A DNA stretch of 64,000 nucleotides from Prorocentrum cordatum (lineage: Eukaryota > Sar > Dinophyceae > Prorocentrales > Prorocentraceae). How positions within the stretch are numbered: the first letter of the stretch is position 1; every line of letters starts with the position of its first letter. A program made the position numbers and the translations under genes. The notes under the pieces are model-generated. The model searched no databases. It worked only from the letters and a program-made list of their open reading frames with translations, and had not been told where the DNA came from. Shown one piece after another: positions 1 to 9,669 of the stretch. The stretch is from positions 1,321,112 through 1,385,111 of the forward strand of contig CAUYUJ010018726.1 in the NCBI GenBank assembly GCA_963575745.1, given 5' to 3'.

Positions 1-299
1 GAGCGGCAGCAGGCGAGAAAGCGCGGCCAAACGCCGATGCCAGGATGAAACGATGGACGACGCCGTCGCGGGAGACATATCCACATCCAGCGCTCCGCGG
101 CGTCCAACGGGGCACGTAATTACCCAGACCTGTGGGTATTGTCCATGTGGGCAGCGACAATTCACTTGGCGAACGGCACAGCCCTTCGCAGATGCAAGTA
201 GCGCGCCAGAAATAGCACTCCCTTCGGGAGGCACGAAGAGGGCGAGGGGCGAGGAGTGCACCGAGGAAGACTCAGCCGATTTCATTCAAGCGCGCGCTA

Positions 300-700
300 T
301 AGGGCAGAGTCCCTGTGAGGGGTGTGCCGACACATGCGGGGACACAATGTGAACGCCCGATAGAGTCCCCCACGGGGCCCGATCCGCGTGAGGGGTGTGC
401 TGAATCGGGGCAAGAACGGAGTAGGAACGCGCTCTCTGCGCTCGCATGTGAACATGCACGATCGGCGTGAGGGGCGTGCCGAAACTGGCGAGGTTTGCAC
501 TTGCGGGCGCTCCCACTGGTGCCGCAGATTAGACGAGGAACCAGAAAAGCTCGCCCTCGCCTTGGCAGTAATTCGAGGCTCCTATGGGACACGATCCTCG
601 TGAGAGGGGTGCGCCAGGATGTGCGTGGAACCGAACGCGTGGAGCCATCTCTGGATCTGCCTCCTTCGGCAAGGGGTGCGCCCACATGGGCGAGCGCAGG
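300..700 (+). repeat. Diverged copies of the dispersed ~89-bp repeat
   Basis: Short blocks resembling GTGAGGGGTGTGCC recur near 313, 388, 468, 600 and 670, some preceded by a CTCCTATGGGACACGA-like stretch. They match the core of the 89-bp unit that forms regular arrays at 7.99-9.00 kb and 50.1-50.65 kb, in the orientation of the 50-kb array. Spacing is irregular and copies are decayed. No gene is supported in the first 850 bases. Confidence 0.55.
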
Positions 701-849
701 AAGGGGGGAGGCGGGAGGGATTTTTGGATTGCCCTCCCGATTCGCCGTCTCGGCTGTCAGATGATGGCGGCACTCGCTGGCTATAACCACGCGCGGACAT
801 GCAACGAGCATATGATTAGCATCGGCTCCTAGGGAACAGTAGCCCAGAA

Positions 850-1666
850 GGGCGGAAACTAAGCGGAAGGGAGGGAGGGGAGGGCGGCGCGCGGCGCAGC
901 GGAGAACGGCCGGTTGGGAGAGGCGCCCGCGCACGCAGGCTGCACAGGCCGCGTCGGGTCGCCACGTCCTCGCGCGCAGGGCGCTCGCTCCCCGTCGTCT
1001 CCAGCACGGACGCCCCCGCCGCCCGCCAGGGCTCGTTCCGACCTCTCCTGCTCCGATTCCGGTTCAGGGTCAGTTTCGAGCCTTTCCGGTTCCGATTCGG
1101 TTCGACCTGGGATCAAAGATGGCCGGGCACCAGCCTGCTGATCTTTGCCGACCGACCTGGCTGCCCATGTCCGCCGCTCCGGTTCACTTGATTAGATAGC
1201 CGATTCGACTCATCATCGATTCCATCCTGGCCGTTCCTGCCCGCAAAATCCAGAATCTCTCGCTGGCGGGCCCAGCTTCGAGAGGGCGAGGAGGACGAGG
1301 ACGAGGACGTCCTGACGTCCTCCTTGTCCTCCTCGTCCTCCGCGCTAGGGGGCGAGGACGACGAGGACGAGGAGGAGGCGGAGGGCGAGGAGGGCGAGGA
1401 GGGCGAGGAGGCCGCACCCCCCATGGCCCGAGGGGTCCACCCCGCCAAGGGCGCCTCCGGGCGGCCTCATTTGTGCGCGGCAGCCCGGGCTTTTGGCGGT
1501 GGCGCGTCGCGCGCGCCGGCGCGATGTCGCGAAAGCCCGAGGCGCGTCCCGCTCTCAGAGGAGGGGGAGGAGGAGGAGGAACAGGATAAACTGGATAAGC
1601 AGGTTTAGGAGGAGAAGGAGGTGGAGGGAAGCAGGAGGTAGAGGAGGAGGAGAGGGAGGGGAAGGT

Positions 1667-1698
<32 letters not shown>

Positions 1699-1830
1699 GG
1701 AGGAGGAGGAGGAGGAGGTTCAGTTGAGACAGCCACTGTTGGCCTTCGGAGGACGTCCTCGTCGCCACGGCTGGGTGCAGCTCGGAAAATCGATGCTTTG
1801 AGACCCCGGGAGGGGTCTGGTGACCTATTT
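850..1830. repeat. Gene-free purine-rich low-complexity DNA
   Basis: Holds GAGGACGAGGACG-type runs around 1280-1420 and GGA-type runs around 1560-1725. Reading frames here encode only Glu/Arg- or Pro/Ser-rich simple sequence on both strands. I see no gene or element boundary. Confidence 0.6.
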
Positions 1831-1880
1831 CCAACGTCTGGGCATCCCAGACGGGGTCCGAGCAGATGGCGTCGAGGGGC

Positions 1881-2000
1881 AGCGCCGCATCGCCGATGCA
1901 TCGGCGATGCGGCTCGATGTGGAGTCCGATGTTCTCCACGAGGGCGTCGCCGCTGCATCGCCGACCCCCGCCGAAGCATCGGCGATGCGACGAGATCCTC
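1881..2000. mobile_element. Palindrome-bearing element, copy 1
   Basis: A perfect 30-base palindrome with core CGCCGATGCATCGGCG sits at 1884-1913. A second, diverged block of the same kind lies near 1960-1999, so the pair forms terminal inverted repeats around about 60 bases. Related copies, with similar flanking words (TCTGGGC..CCCAG..GGGGTC), are at 21776-21893 and 43661-43984. Non-coding and MITE-like. No target duplication was established. Confidence 0.6.
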
Positions 2001-2191
2001 CGAGCCCTTCTGCTCGGAGCCCATATAAAGGAGGCCTCCGTGGACGCAGGCTCGGAGACCCGGAGAAAATTTGGCCCCTGGAGGGGTCCGCTGGCCGGCT
2101 CTTGGGCTGTGATGTTTGTTCAGATCGCCCTTTGGGTCCCGCTCTCAAGCAGTGGCGAAGCGTCCTGGCTCGCCTATAGGCCTACCAAGGA

Positions 2192-2331
2192 ATGTTCCAA
2201 GAACCTTTTGTGGTCTGCACGAAATGTTCTAAGAACATTCCTGGCCGAGATGGTCTTTTTTTCACACATCGGGTTTATGTTCTAAGAACATTGTTTTTGG
2301 TCTTAGAACTTGTTGGGGGTTCTAAGAACAG
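2192..2331. repeat. Cluster of TGTTCTAAGAACA palindromes
   Basis: The perfect 13-base palindrome TGTTCTAAGAACA occurs at 2225-2237 and 2278-2290. A 12-base copy is at 2319-2330 and a mismatched one at 2193-2205. The spacing is about 40-53 bases. Function unknown. Confidence 0.7.
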
Positions 2332-2489
2332 ATCGTGGTAGGCATCTAGGAATACCGGGACGGTCGGTCCCCGCTTAACGCTGGGGGCGGGCCAGGGGCT
2401 GGGGGGCCCGCCCCGCGGCGGCCGCGCGCCCCTGGAATCGAGCAGGGGGGAGCAAGCGAGAGCTTCCGTCGGGATGGGCATGCGCCCGA

Positions 2490-2586
2490 ACAAGTGTGAT
2501 AGAAATTGGTGATAAGAAACAAGTGTGATACAACAACAAGTGTGATGAAAACAGGTGTGATAGCAAAGCAAAAAACAAGTGTGATA
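2490..2586. repeat. CAAGTGTGAT direct-repeat cluster
   Basis: CAAGTGTGAT occurs at 2491, 2520, 2537 and 2576, with AGGTGTGAT at 2553, separated by A-rich spacers. The stretch is A-rich compared with its GC-rich surroundings. An inverted related word (TTTTTTATCACGCTTG) follows near 2646. No coding potential. Confidence 0.7.
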
Positions 2587-2890
2587 AAAAGCACTGTGAA
2601 CAAATAAGCTGTTTTGTTCACAGTTTGTTTTCTCCAACACACCTGTTTTTTATCACGCTTGGTCGGCCCCTTCTTTTGGGCGCTTTGTGGGCAGGTTTTG
2701 TGTGGCCCCTCGGAGGCCAGCGCCGGCATTCCCGCCGGCCACGCCCCAAGACGGCACTTGCATGCCTGATGGCTTTTTGGGGAAGCCGTGCTTTGGAGTG
2801 TTGGGTGAGCCTTACAGTTTCGTTGGATCTGCTTTTCTGATTTGGTTCACGCCTGCAGAGAGCAGCAGCGGCCGAGCTCCCCTGCCAACG

Positions 2891-2990
2891 CTCCCAGAGG
2901 TCCGCGCGGGTTTCCTGGGTCGGCGTAGGGACCCCCCCCCCTGCGGTGTCGCAGGCGCCGCCCCAGGAGATCCGCGCGGGCCTCCGAGAG
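2891..2990. mobile_element. MITE-like element, family C copy 1
   Basis: About 100 bases bounded by imperfect inverted repeats. The left arm starts CTCCCAGAGGTCCGCGCGGG and the right arm ends CCTCCGAGAG; by eye about 29 of 35 positions pair. A C-run and a GC-rich core lie between. A second copy is at 3930-4078 and a single-arm copy in the opposite orientation near 43135-43165. Confidence 0.55.
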
Positions 2991-3087
2991 TCGCGGCTCG
3001 GAGAGCCCCTCCTCCCCAAGGTGCTCGCTCCCCGGGCGCCCAGGGGTCCCGCTCGCCGCCACGGCTGGGCACGGCTCGGAAAAGATT

Positions 3088-3240
3088 ACCAGCCTGGAAC
3101 ATATCCCTACCCCTATGTTTGACATCACCTCACCTCGATGCCGATCTTAAGGATTCCCCCAGTTTTTGAGGGCCTATCCCTAAGATTGTCCTCACTTGTT
3201 GCTCGCCCATCTTAGGGATAGGGATACGTTCGAGGCTGGT
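3088..3240. mobile_element. MITE with 28-bp terminal inverted repeats and TTA flanks
   Basis: The left arm 3088-3115 (starting ACCAGCCTGGAAC) and right arm 3213-3240 (ending GTTCGAGGCTGGT) pair at 25 of 28 positions. TTA is present at both borders (3086-3088 and 3240-3242). This fits a 3-bp target duplication of the PIF/Harbinger type, although a 3-base match is weak. A perfect 14-bp internal stem (3173-3186 with 3209-3222) overlaps the right arm. No open frame: non-autonomous. Confidence 0.65.
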
Positions 3241-3244
3241 TAAA

Positions 3245-3929
3245 AGAGGCCGGGGTGTACCCTCCAGGGGCGTGCTCTGAGCGGATCTGATTCGGGGAGC
3301 GTCACGCGTGCCCCAGCGCCGACCTGTGGCCAGGCCACTGCAAGGCCCAGGGTCGCCGCCGGTGGAAAACGATGGTCTCCTCCTCGAGTGGCTCACATGG
3401 CGCCATCTGTGGGAGGCGTCCGAGGCACGCGGGCCACTTCATTCCCTCGATACGAGGTCGCCACGTGCTGTGCCAGGCAACAGGGTTCCCACGGTTGCCG
3501 AAGACAGCGACAGAACCGTCAGCTGCGAGTCGCGCGGAACGTGGAAGAGCACGTCGTGATTGCAGGGTTTCGATCGCTCACCCAACAACCATTTGGGCCT
3601 TTCTGAGGGTGTTGGGTAATGGAGGCCGATACATTAGGTGGAGAAAGGTTGACCTTTCGTGCCCTACGCAAGGGGCCCTAAAAGGGCTCCCCTGGGGCCC
3701 AAGCGAGGCACGAGAGGAGCACGTTTCTCCCCCCCCCCCCCCCCCCAGAAAGCAACGCCCGGTGCTCGACTTTCATTCGAGGTTGGGCCGGCTTCGATGA
3801 GCGTCTTCGATGGGCTCCAGGATGCCAGGGGCTGCAGGGCAGGCATGGGGGGCAGGGAGGGAACGCAACACTGCATCCGGCTGAATTTGACGGTCCCCTG
3901 TCCCGGGCCACTCGCCTGGACAATGCATA
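3245..3929. other. No gene seen
   Basis: Unremarkable GC-rich sequence with one homopolymer of about 18 C at 3729-3746. Frames are short and mutually overlapping. Confidence 0.5.
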
Positions 3930-4078
3930 CTCTCGGAGTTCCGCGCGGATTCCTTGGATCGGCGTAGGGCCCCCCCTTGGCAGTGCCTCCGGCGCCGCCC
4001 CTCCCTCCCTGGCGCGCCCCGCACACCAGGGGGAGGGGACCCGCGCAGATCCTACAGATCCGCTTGGGCTTCCGACAG
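3930..4078. mobile_element. MITE-like element, family C copy 2
   Basis: The left arm begins CTCTCGGAGTTCCGCGCGGA and matches 2891 onward closely, including the downstream GGCGTAGGG. The right arm, ending near CTTCCGACAG at 4078, is more decayed. About 50 bases longer internally than copy 1. Confidence 0.45.
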
Positions 4079-4110
4079 TGGTGGGTGAGAATCTGGGCAG
4101 GAGTGTGCAT

Positions 4111-4222
4111 AACAGAAGGCACAGCTCGTTTCAGTGTGAGCGTGCAAACAGATGGCGTATCCGCGGCCCTGATAAGAGCAGCAAGTGTATAACAGAAGGC
4201 ACATCTCGTTTCAGTGTGAGCG
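4111..4222. repeat. Two-copy direct repeat, 80-bp period
   Basis: A 32-base word beginning AACAGAAGGCACA occurs at 4111-4142 and 4191-4222 with one mismatch. It lies upstream of the plastid-protein gene. Role unknown. Confidence 0.75.
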
Positions 4223-4550
4223 GAGAGGACGGAGGGAGAAGGGGAAGGAGGAGCAGGAGGAGGAAGGATGCTGAAGAAGGGAAGTTGGAGAGTACGAAGG
4301 ACGGGGCAATGCTAGACGAGACCGGTGCGAGGAGAGCAGGATTGCGGACGGCTAATCACGAAGACGGTCAGCTCGGGCATCATTGATCGCTGCTTCGTGC
4401 ATGGGGTGCTCATGGAAGACCGCCAGGTTGAGCGAGTCTGATCTATCCAGAGGCTGAGCTCTTCAGACTTCACCTTGCAGACGAGCATTAACTCAATCCA
4501 CGGTCAGTATTTGGTTTCGTGTATTGGTTTTGATCACGTCTTACTCATAC

Positions 4551-4769
4551 GTTTACTCTATGTAACATCAAACTGTGTCGTGGCCATGCCTTCAAACGGC
4601 ACAGGTTGTCTCATGCGATGTATTTGTATGATCCCATGGTCAATTGGTGCTTGTATATGAGTATCAGATGCCGTGGCGTTTACTCCATGTAATCTCAAAC
4701 TGGGTTGTGGCCATGCCTTCAAACGGTACAGGTGGTCTCATGCGATGTACTTGTATGATCCCATGGTCA
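4551..4769. repeat. Two-copy direct repeat, 127-bp period, upstream of plastid gene
   Basis: About 92 bases beginning GTTTACTCTATGTAA at 4551 recur at 4678 with few differences. Both include ATGCCTTCAAACGG and end at ATGATCCCATGGTCA. The second copy ends about 145 bases before the ATG at 4915, so the pair could lie in the 5' flank or transcribed leader. AT content is higher than in the coding region. Confidence 0.75.
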
Positions 4770-4914
4770 GATTGCCGCCGAATCACATTTCCGAAGGCCT
4801 GGCCGATCGCTTGGCGCGCTGAGCACATCTCGAAACTGCGCTTCCCTTCCGTCGCCGTCGGCCTCTGCTCAAGCTCCTTGTGCCCAGGCCGTGCTGGCTG
4901 GGCCGTGGGCATCC

Positions 4915-5797
4915 ATGGCGTCGTGTCGCGCCGCGGCGCTGTGGGCCGCCGCTGCAGCCTGGCTGTGGTCCGTGCTCTGCGGCTGCGAGGCGGGCGGCTT
5001 CGTGGTGGCGCCCCCCGTGGCCGCCGCCGGGCCACGCCGGTCCTCGAGGCCACGGCTCTCCGGCGCGGGCGCCCGACGCCGTGCCAGCGTGCACGCCGGC
5101 CCGCCCCGCCCGGCGTTGCTCGCCGCGGGGTGCCTGGGCGTGGCGGCGTGGCCCGCGGCCCGCCGGGCGCGCACGGGGAAGGCCCGGGCGGGGCTTCGGC
5201 GGGGCCTCGGCGGCGTGGTCCGCGCAGCGGAGGAGCGCATGACGCTGGGGGACTTTCGCCTGCTGCTGGGGAACTGCTACGGCGTGGCCAGCGTGCTCCA
5301 CCTCGTGGACATCTTCGGGGCGAACACGCTCCCCTCCAGTCGATGATCCTCTGGACGCGTGTTCGCCCAATGTGTGTGTGTGTGTATGTTACGCCGTCCA
5401 GCTCCGCCGACAGCACGCAGCCTGTGTCGACCCCCATTACACCACCGCATGCGTCGTGTCGAAGGTCTTCGGTGGACAAGCACGTTCTGAGGATCATCGA
5501 TCCATGGTCGGCGCGCCCCCCTTTGCGGAGCTTCCGGCGGCCGCGCAGGTCGCCGAGCTGGTGTGGTGCGGCGCGGGTGCTGTCGCTGTGCTGGGCACCC
5601 GTCTGGCGCCGGGAGCCGTCGGGGACGCGTGCCTGGCCTTCTTCGCCCTCTACGAGGCGTGGCTGGTGGCCGCAGGCCTCGCGGCGTACGGGTCCGGGCT
5701 GGGCATGCAGCCCTTCCTGAACGTGGTGGTGGCCCAGGGTCTGGCGCTCGCGGCCTACCTCTACTGCGCCAAGGCGGACGAGGGGGCGAAGGCGTGA
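4915..5797 (+). CDS. Plastid-targeted multi-pass membrane protein, two exons
   Basis: Exon 1 runs from the ATG at 4915 to about 5338 and exon 2 from about 5505 to the stop at 5797. Joined, they give about 238 residues. The N-terminus is a signal peptide (an Ala/Trp/Leu stretch, residues 6-22), then a glycine-framed FVVAPP motif with Phe at residue 29. An Arg/Ser/Ala-rich transit region follows, with a further hydrophobic stretch. This is the bipartite presequence known from peridinin-plastid proteins. The mature part has about four hydrophobic segments. One (GNCYGVASVLHLVDIFG) is in exon 1; three are in exon 2, starting near AQVAELVWCG, DACLAFFALYEAW and NVVVAQGLALAAY. I do not recognise the family. 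An upstream GTG at 4891 is open in frame, but the ATG gives a cleaner signal peptide. GC-rich third positions support real coding. The exact splice sites are uncertain. Confidence 0.75.
5335..5504 (+). mobile_element. Intron with terminal inverted repeats (introner-like element)
   Basis: The reading frame shifts by one between the exons, so an intron of length 1 modulo 3 is required. The gap is bounded by an inverted repeat: TCGATGATCCTC at 5340-5351 pairs perfectly with GAGGATCATCGA at 5489-5500, extending imperfectly to about 18 of 23. TCCA occurs immediately outside each end (5335-5338 and 5501-5504), like a target duplication. Splicing out either TCCA plus the 162-base insert restores the frame exactly (166 bases removed). 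An alternative using AG at 5489-5490 as acceptor removes 151 bases and also keeps frame. No canonical GT-AG pair fits, as is common in dinoflagellate introns. Confidence 0.7.
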
Positions 5798-5799
5798 TC

Positions 5800-6700
5800 T
5801 CGGGCCGAGCGACGCGGAGTTTGGGGTGCACCGTCAGTGTCTGAGAATGGGGTTGTCGTCTCGCGTGCGGCTAATTACGGGCGCGTGCCTTGCTGCTTCC
5901 TCCTTGTTGTGTTATGTGTTGGCGTCGTCACTGCCTTTGTCTTCGGGATTCGTTTGGCGCTCGTACTTGTCGTACTTTGCACAAGAAGATCCCAAGGCCT
6001 TCGAAATTGTGGCTGGCGTCTATACCTGCCCCGCAAGGTCGACACGACTTTGTGACTCTGTCATGGTTCGATAATCAATCATACGGCGAAGGACCACATG
6101 ATCGCTAGTGCTACTAGCACTATGTTGTACACTGCCACTGCTACTCGATTCAATGTGTATCCCTGTCAGGTTTAGAGTTTAGAGGTGCTGGACCACGCTT
6201 GGCGCAGCTTGATCCTCACCCTCGCGCGCGGCTTGCACGCGTGAGTGAAACGCAGACATATTGTCTGTTCATCTTCTGACGGCCCATCCTCAGCATACCG
6301 ATGACCCCCTCCGGTTTCAGACTGATTTTGATATGTTTTCCAGTTGTTTCGCAGCAGGACTCATAACGTTGTGCAGGACGATAAATGAAGAGGAAACAGG
6401 TCGCAGCATGATTACCAGATATCCAAACATGGTTTAAATCTGTGTTCACATGTAAGAAGCATGCTTCAACAATGTTTAGAACATGCTTCAAACAGTTTAA
6501 ACACTGACATATTGAACTAACATGTCAGTTTAGTTCAACGATCGGATTGCTAGGGTGTCCACTGTCATGGCATCCACAATCAGCACGAGCCTGCAGCACT
6601 GAATTGTAATTTTTCAAAGATTCGAATCACCACTAGCCAATGCGAATACGATGCCCAGGCGATTTGCTGGGCAAAGCGAAGTAGAGACGCATGGCGTGAT
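5800..6700. other. Gene-free region with two alternative hairpins
   Basis: No supportable gene. Near 6500-6540, ACTGACAT pairs with ATGTCAGT and, overlapping it, TTGAACTAA pairs with TTAGTTCAA, so two hairpins exclude one another. AAGCATGCTT and GTTTAAAC palindromes lie close by. The stretch is less GC-rich than average. Confidence 0.5.
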
Positions 6701-6719
6701 ACAAGCATGCTCACAATAG

Positions 6720-7220
6720 TGCACTCAGACACCTCTTGGAGTTTTCCTGGAGCCATCTTCGAGATCTTTTGCTGACCTTTTCAGAGCCTGGGGTCCTCTT
6801 GGGGTTCCCCTTGAGTTCTTTTGGGGGCATTGGAGTCCCTCCTGGGGGCATTCCGGCGGCCATCAGACAAAACGTGGTTAGGGTTGCCCCGTTGGAGCCC
6901 GAATAGTTGCCTCTTGATACCTTTTTGGGGGCGCTCTTGAGGGACCTCGGGGCCATTTGGGAGCCTTGAAGTTGCCCGTCTTCAGGTCTCGCTTGGGCGG
7001 TCTTGGAGCTACCTCGAGGGCTCGGTAACCCATCGGGAGCGAACCGGCGAGACTGCAGCACACACACACACATACACACACACACGCGCACACACAAGAG
7101 ACTCCTCGGCCGCTTAGCGTCGATTGCGGGCGGTCTTGGAGGCAAGTTGGAGACATTATTAGGCTTTCTTGTACCATCGTGGATGCCATCTGGGGATCTC
7201 TTGGAGCCATCTTAGGCCAA
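6720..7220. repeat. CTTGGGGCC-type degenerate repeat block with CA microsatellite
   Basis: Words such as CTTGGAG, CTTGGGG and CCTCTTGGGG recur every 10-20 bases. A CA/CACACG microsatellite at about 7059-7096 interrupts the block. It is one of many blocks of this family in the window. Proteins predicted here are Pro/Lys/Arg-rich shadows. Confidence 0.65.
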
Positions 7221-7409
7221 CCTGGACGCTCAAACCGCTCGCGACCCCCACCCATGGAACGGGGGGGTGCTGTGGGAGGGGCCGAATTCCCAACGGGGAC
7301 GCCGCAGGCTGCGTCGCTCATTCCCACTGACCCTCCCACCAAAGAAGTAGCAACGGGGACAGCCAGGGCAGAGGTTGTCATCGGATGGGTTGCAATTGGG
7401 AACCAATCC

Positions 7410-7610
7410 AAACACCAGATGCGCGACGCTCGCGAGGTGCGCCACGCGTGCCAGGTGCGCTGTGTGCAGACAGTGCGCCATGTGCCACAGCGTCCCAAGC
7501 GCTCCAGGCGCGCCAGATGCGCCACGTGCGCCAAGTGTGCCAGATGCTGTGGCCGCACCCGGTGCGCCAGTTCGTCGACGTGCCCAGAGCTCGCCAGGTG
7601 CTCCAGCGCA
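7410..7610. repeat. GTGCGCCAG-type minisatellite
   Basis: GTGCGCCA/GATGCGCCACG words repeat irregularly about every 9-12 bases. Upstream, 7230-7390 resembles the G-rich element at 30520-30640 (CGCTCATTCCCACTGACCCTCCC versus a close variant), so it is a dispersed repeat fragment. Confidence 0.55.
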
Positions 7611-7849
7611 TCTTACTGCACGCAGCGTACAATACGTCGACAAAGTGCTGGCGGTGTGGTCAGCATGGTGTATGGCGTGTGAACCCGCCACCTGTTGGCA
7701 TCATTACTCATAGGTATAGTGGTCCCGCGCATAGTGGACAATCGGCCATGACTAAGACACCCTCTCTACGCACCTTTTGTCGACAACGAATGGGGATGCT
7801 CCCAGGATGCCCGCTCATGGTCGAGACTTTACCTCTACATTCGCCTTGC

Positions 7850-9005
7850 ATTCTTCCCAACCATCCTGTGGTGTTGGGTCCTCGTTTTGGGGGGACAGCT
7901 CCCCGCGTCTCCTCCTCTCCTCTCCTGCTTCCCCCTCCCCCTCCTCCCACCCTTGCCTCTGCCCTCGCATGTCCATTCCAGCCCACCCAGTACAGCGCTT
8001 CTTGGCCCCATAGGGAGCTCCACCGAAGTCTCCAATGCCAGCGTTCGCACGCGCCCACCGCACCCATTTTGGTACACCCCGCACGACTCGTGGCCCCATA
8101 GGAGCTCCACCGACGGCCCCTGTGGCTACGTTCGCATGCGCCCACCGCACCCGTTTTGGCACACCCTTTCCGGGCTCCGTGGCCCCAGGGAGCTCCACCG
8201 ACGCCCCAGTGGCTGCGTTCGCATACGCCCACCTTTCCAACTTTGGCACACCCTCACACGTTTCGCGGCTCCATCGGGAACTCCACCGGCGGCACCAGTG
8301 GCTGCGCCCGCATGCGCCAACCGCACCCAAATTGGCACACCATTTACACGTCTCGTGGCACACGATGGGAGATCCACCGACGGCCCCAGCGGTTGCGTTC
8401 GCATGCGCCCACCGCACCCAATTTGACACACCCCTCGCACGTCTCGTGGTCCCATAGGGAGCTCCACCGGCGACCCCGGTGGCTGCGCTCGCATGCGCCC
8501 ACCGCATCAATTTGGCACACCCTCACACGTTTCATGGCCCCATATGTAGGAATGTCCACAGACGGCCCCAATGAATACGTTCGCATGCGCCCACCACGCC
8601 CAGTTTGGCACACCCCTCACACGCTTCTTGGCCCCATAGGGAGCTCCACCGACGGCCCCAGTGGCTGCGTTCGCATGCGCCCACTGCACCCGTTTTGGCA
8701 CACCCTTCCCACGCTTCGTAGCCCCAAAGGGAGCTCCACCGACGGCCTCAGTATCTGCGTTCGCGTGCGTCCACCGCACCAATTTTGGTATATCCTCTCA
8801 CGCTTCCCAAATGTAGGGAGGTCAACAGACGGCCCCAATGGCTGCGCTCGCATGCGCCCGCCGCAGCCAATTTGACACCCCTCGCGCGTCTCATGGCACC
8901 ATAGGGAGCTCCACCGACGGCCTCAGTGTCTGCGTCCGCCTGCGCCCACGGCACCAACTTCGGCACACCCCTCGCACGTTTCGTGGCCCCAGAGGGAGTT
9001 CCGAA
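7850..9005 (-). repeat. Array A of the ~89-bp repeat with conserved flank
   Basis: About twelve units of 87-92 bases run from 7990 to 9000. The word GGGAGCTCCACC (or a variant) recurs at 8013, 8101, 8189, 8277, 8368, 8458, 8548, 8640, 8730, 8818, 8905 and 8995. Units contain TTTGGCACACCC, the GAGCTCC word and CGCATGCGCCCACCGC. The flank 7853-7985 (starting CCCAACCATCCTGTGGTG) is also present, reversed, next to array B at 50.65-50.80 kb. Long frames cross the array in several phases, as expected for a stop-poor repeat, so no protein is called. Confidence 0.85.
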
Positions 9006-9029
9006 TCCGGTGTAGACAGCGACGGCTTT

Positions 9030-9660
9030 TACAACTGAACATGGTTGGTCTTTTCGCCTGGCTAAGTTTTGACAAGGGTGCTGTGGGTTGGGGGGTGGGG
9101 GCGTAGTGCTCCTGGCGGCTGGTTGAGTGATTGAGTGGGTGCCTGTTAATGAGGCGCAGTGGAAGAAACCCTCCGCCGAAGGGCAAGGAGGGAGTATACA
9201 GAGCTAACTCCTTACGTAGATCACCTACACCACAAAACGGTAGCTGCGATCGCAATCTTTGTTTTGGTGTCGCAGGTCGCGCGCGCGAATGCAACAGTAT
9301 ATTGCTTTGCTGTAATATTTATTTCTCCCACTTTTTACGAGCAGGAGTTCGCAATAGTTGGCGTGCCAAGATGCAATGGTTTTGCGTGGCCAAGCAATCT
9401 TATGGATGTGGCTGGTGCAGTAGTTGAGCCCGCCTGCGCAATGGATCACAGCATTTGCGCGCGTTACGCGGTGTACTTGATTCACCATCTGCTCTTGTGG
9501 ACCCGATTGGAATGGCTCCCTTGGCCTGGAACCAAGCAACAATTGTTGACGCTTCGCGTATCCCCACCAGCCCATCGAGAAACGATGCTCAGGGGAGTTG
9601 AGGTGATCAGGGAAGTCGGGGAGCATGCAGAATAACAAAGGGCGGGGGAAGCTGTCACAG
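9030..9660. other. No gene seen
   Basis: Mixed sequence with lower GC around 9230-9480. Overlapping short frames show no recognisable domain. Confidence 0.45.
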
Positions 9661-9669
9661 ACCCCGAGA

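Noticed and set aside
2192-2331. Steroid-receptor response elements (AGAACA/TGTTCT)
   Set aside because: The half-sites overlap differently from the known 3-base spacer arrangement, and such receptors are not expected here.
4644-5720. 358-codon frame over the plastid gene
   Set aside because: Arg/Gly/Pro-rich shadow. The signal peptide and membrane segments are in the 4915 and 5505 frames.
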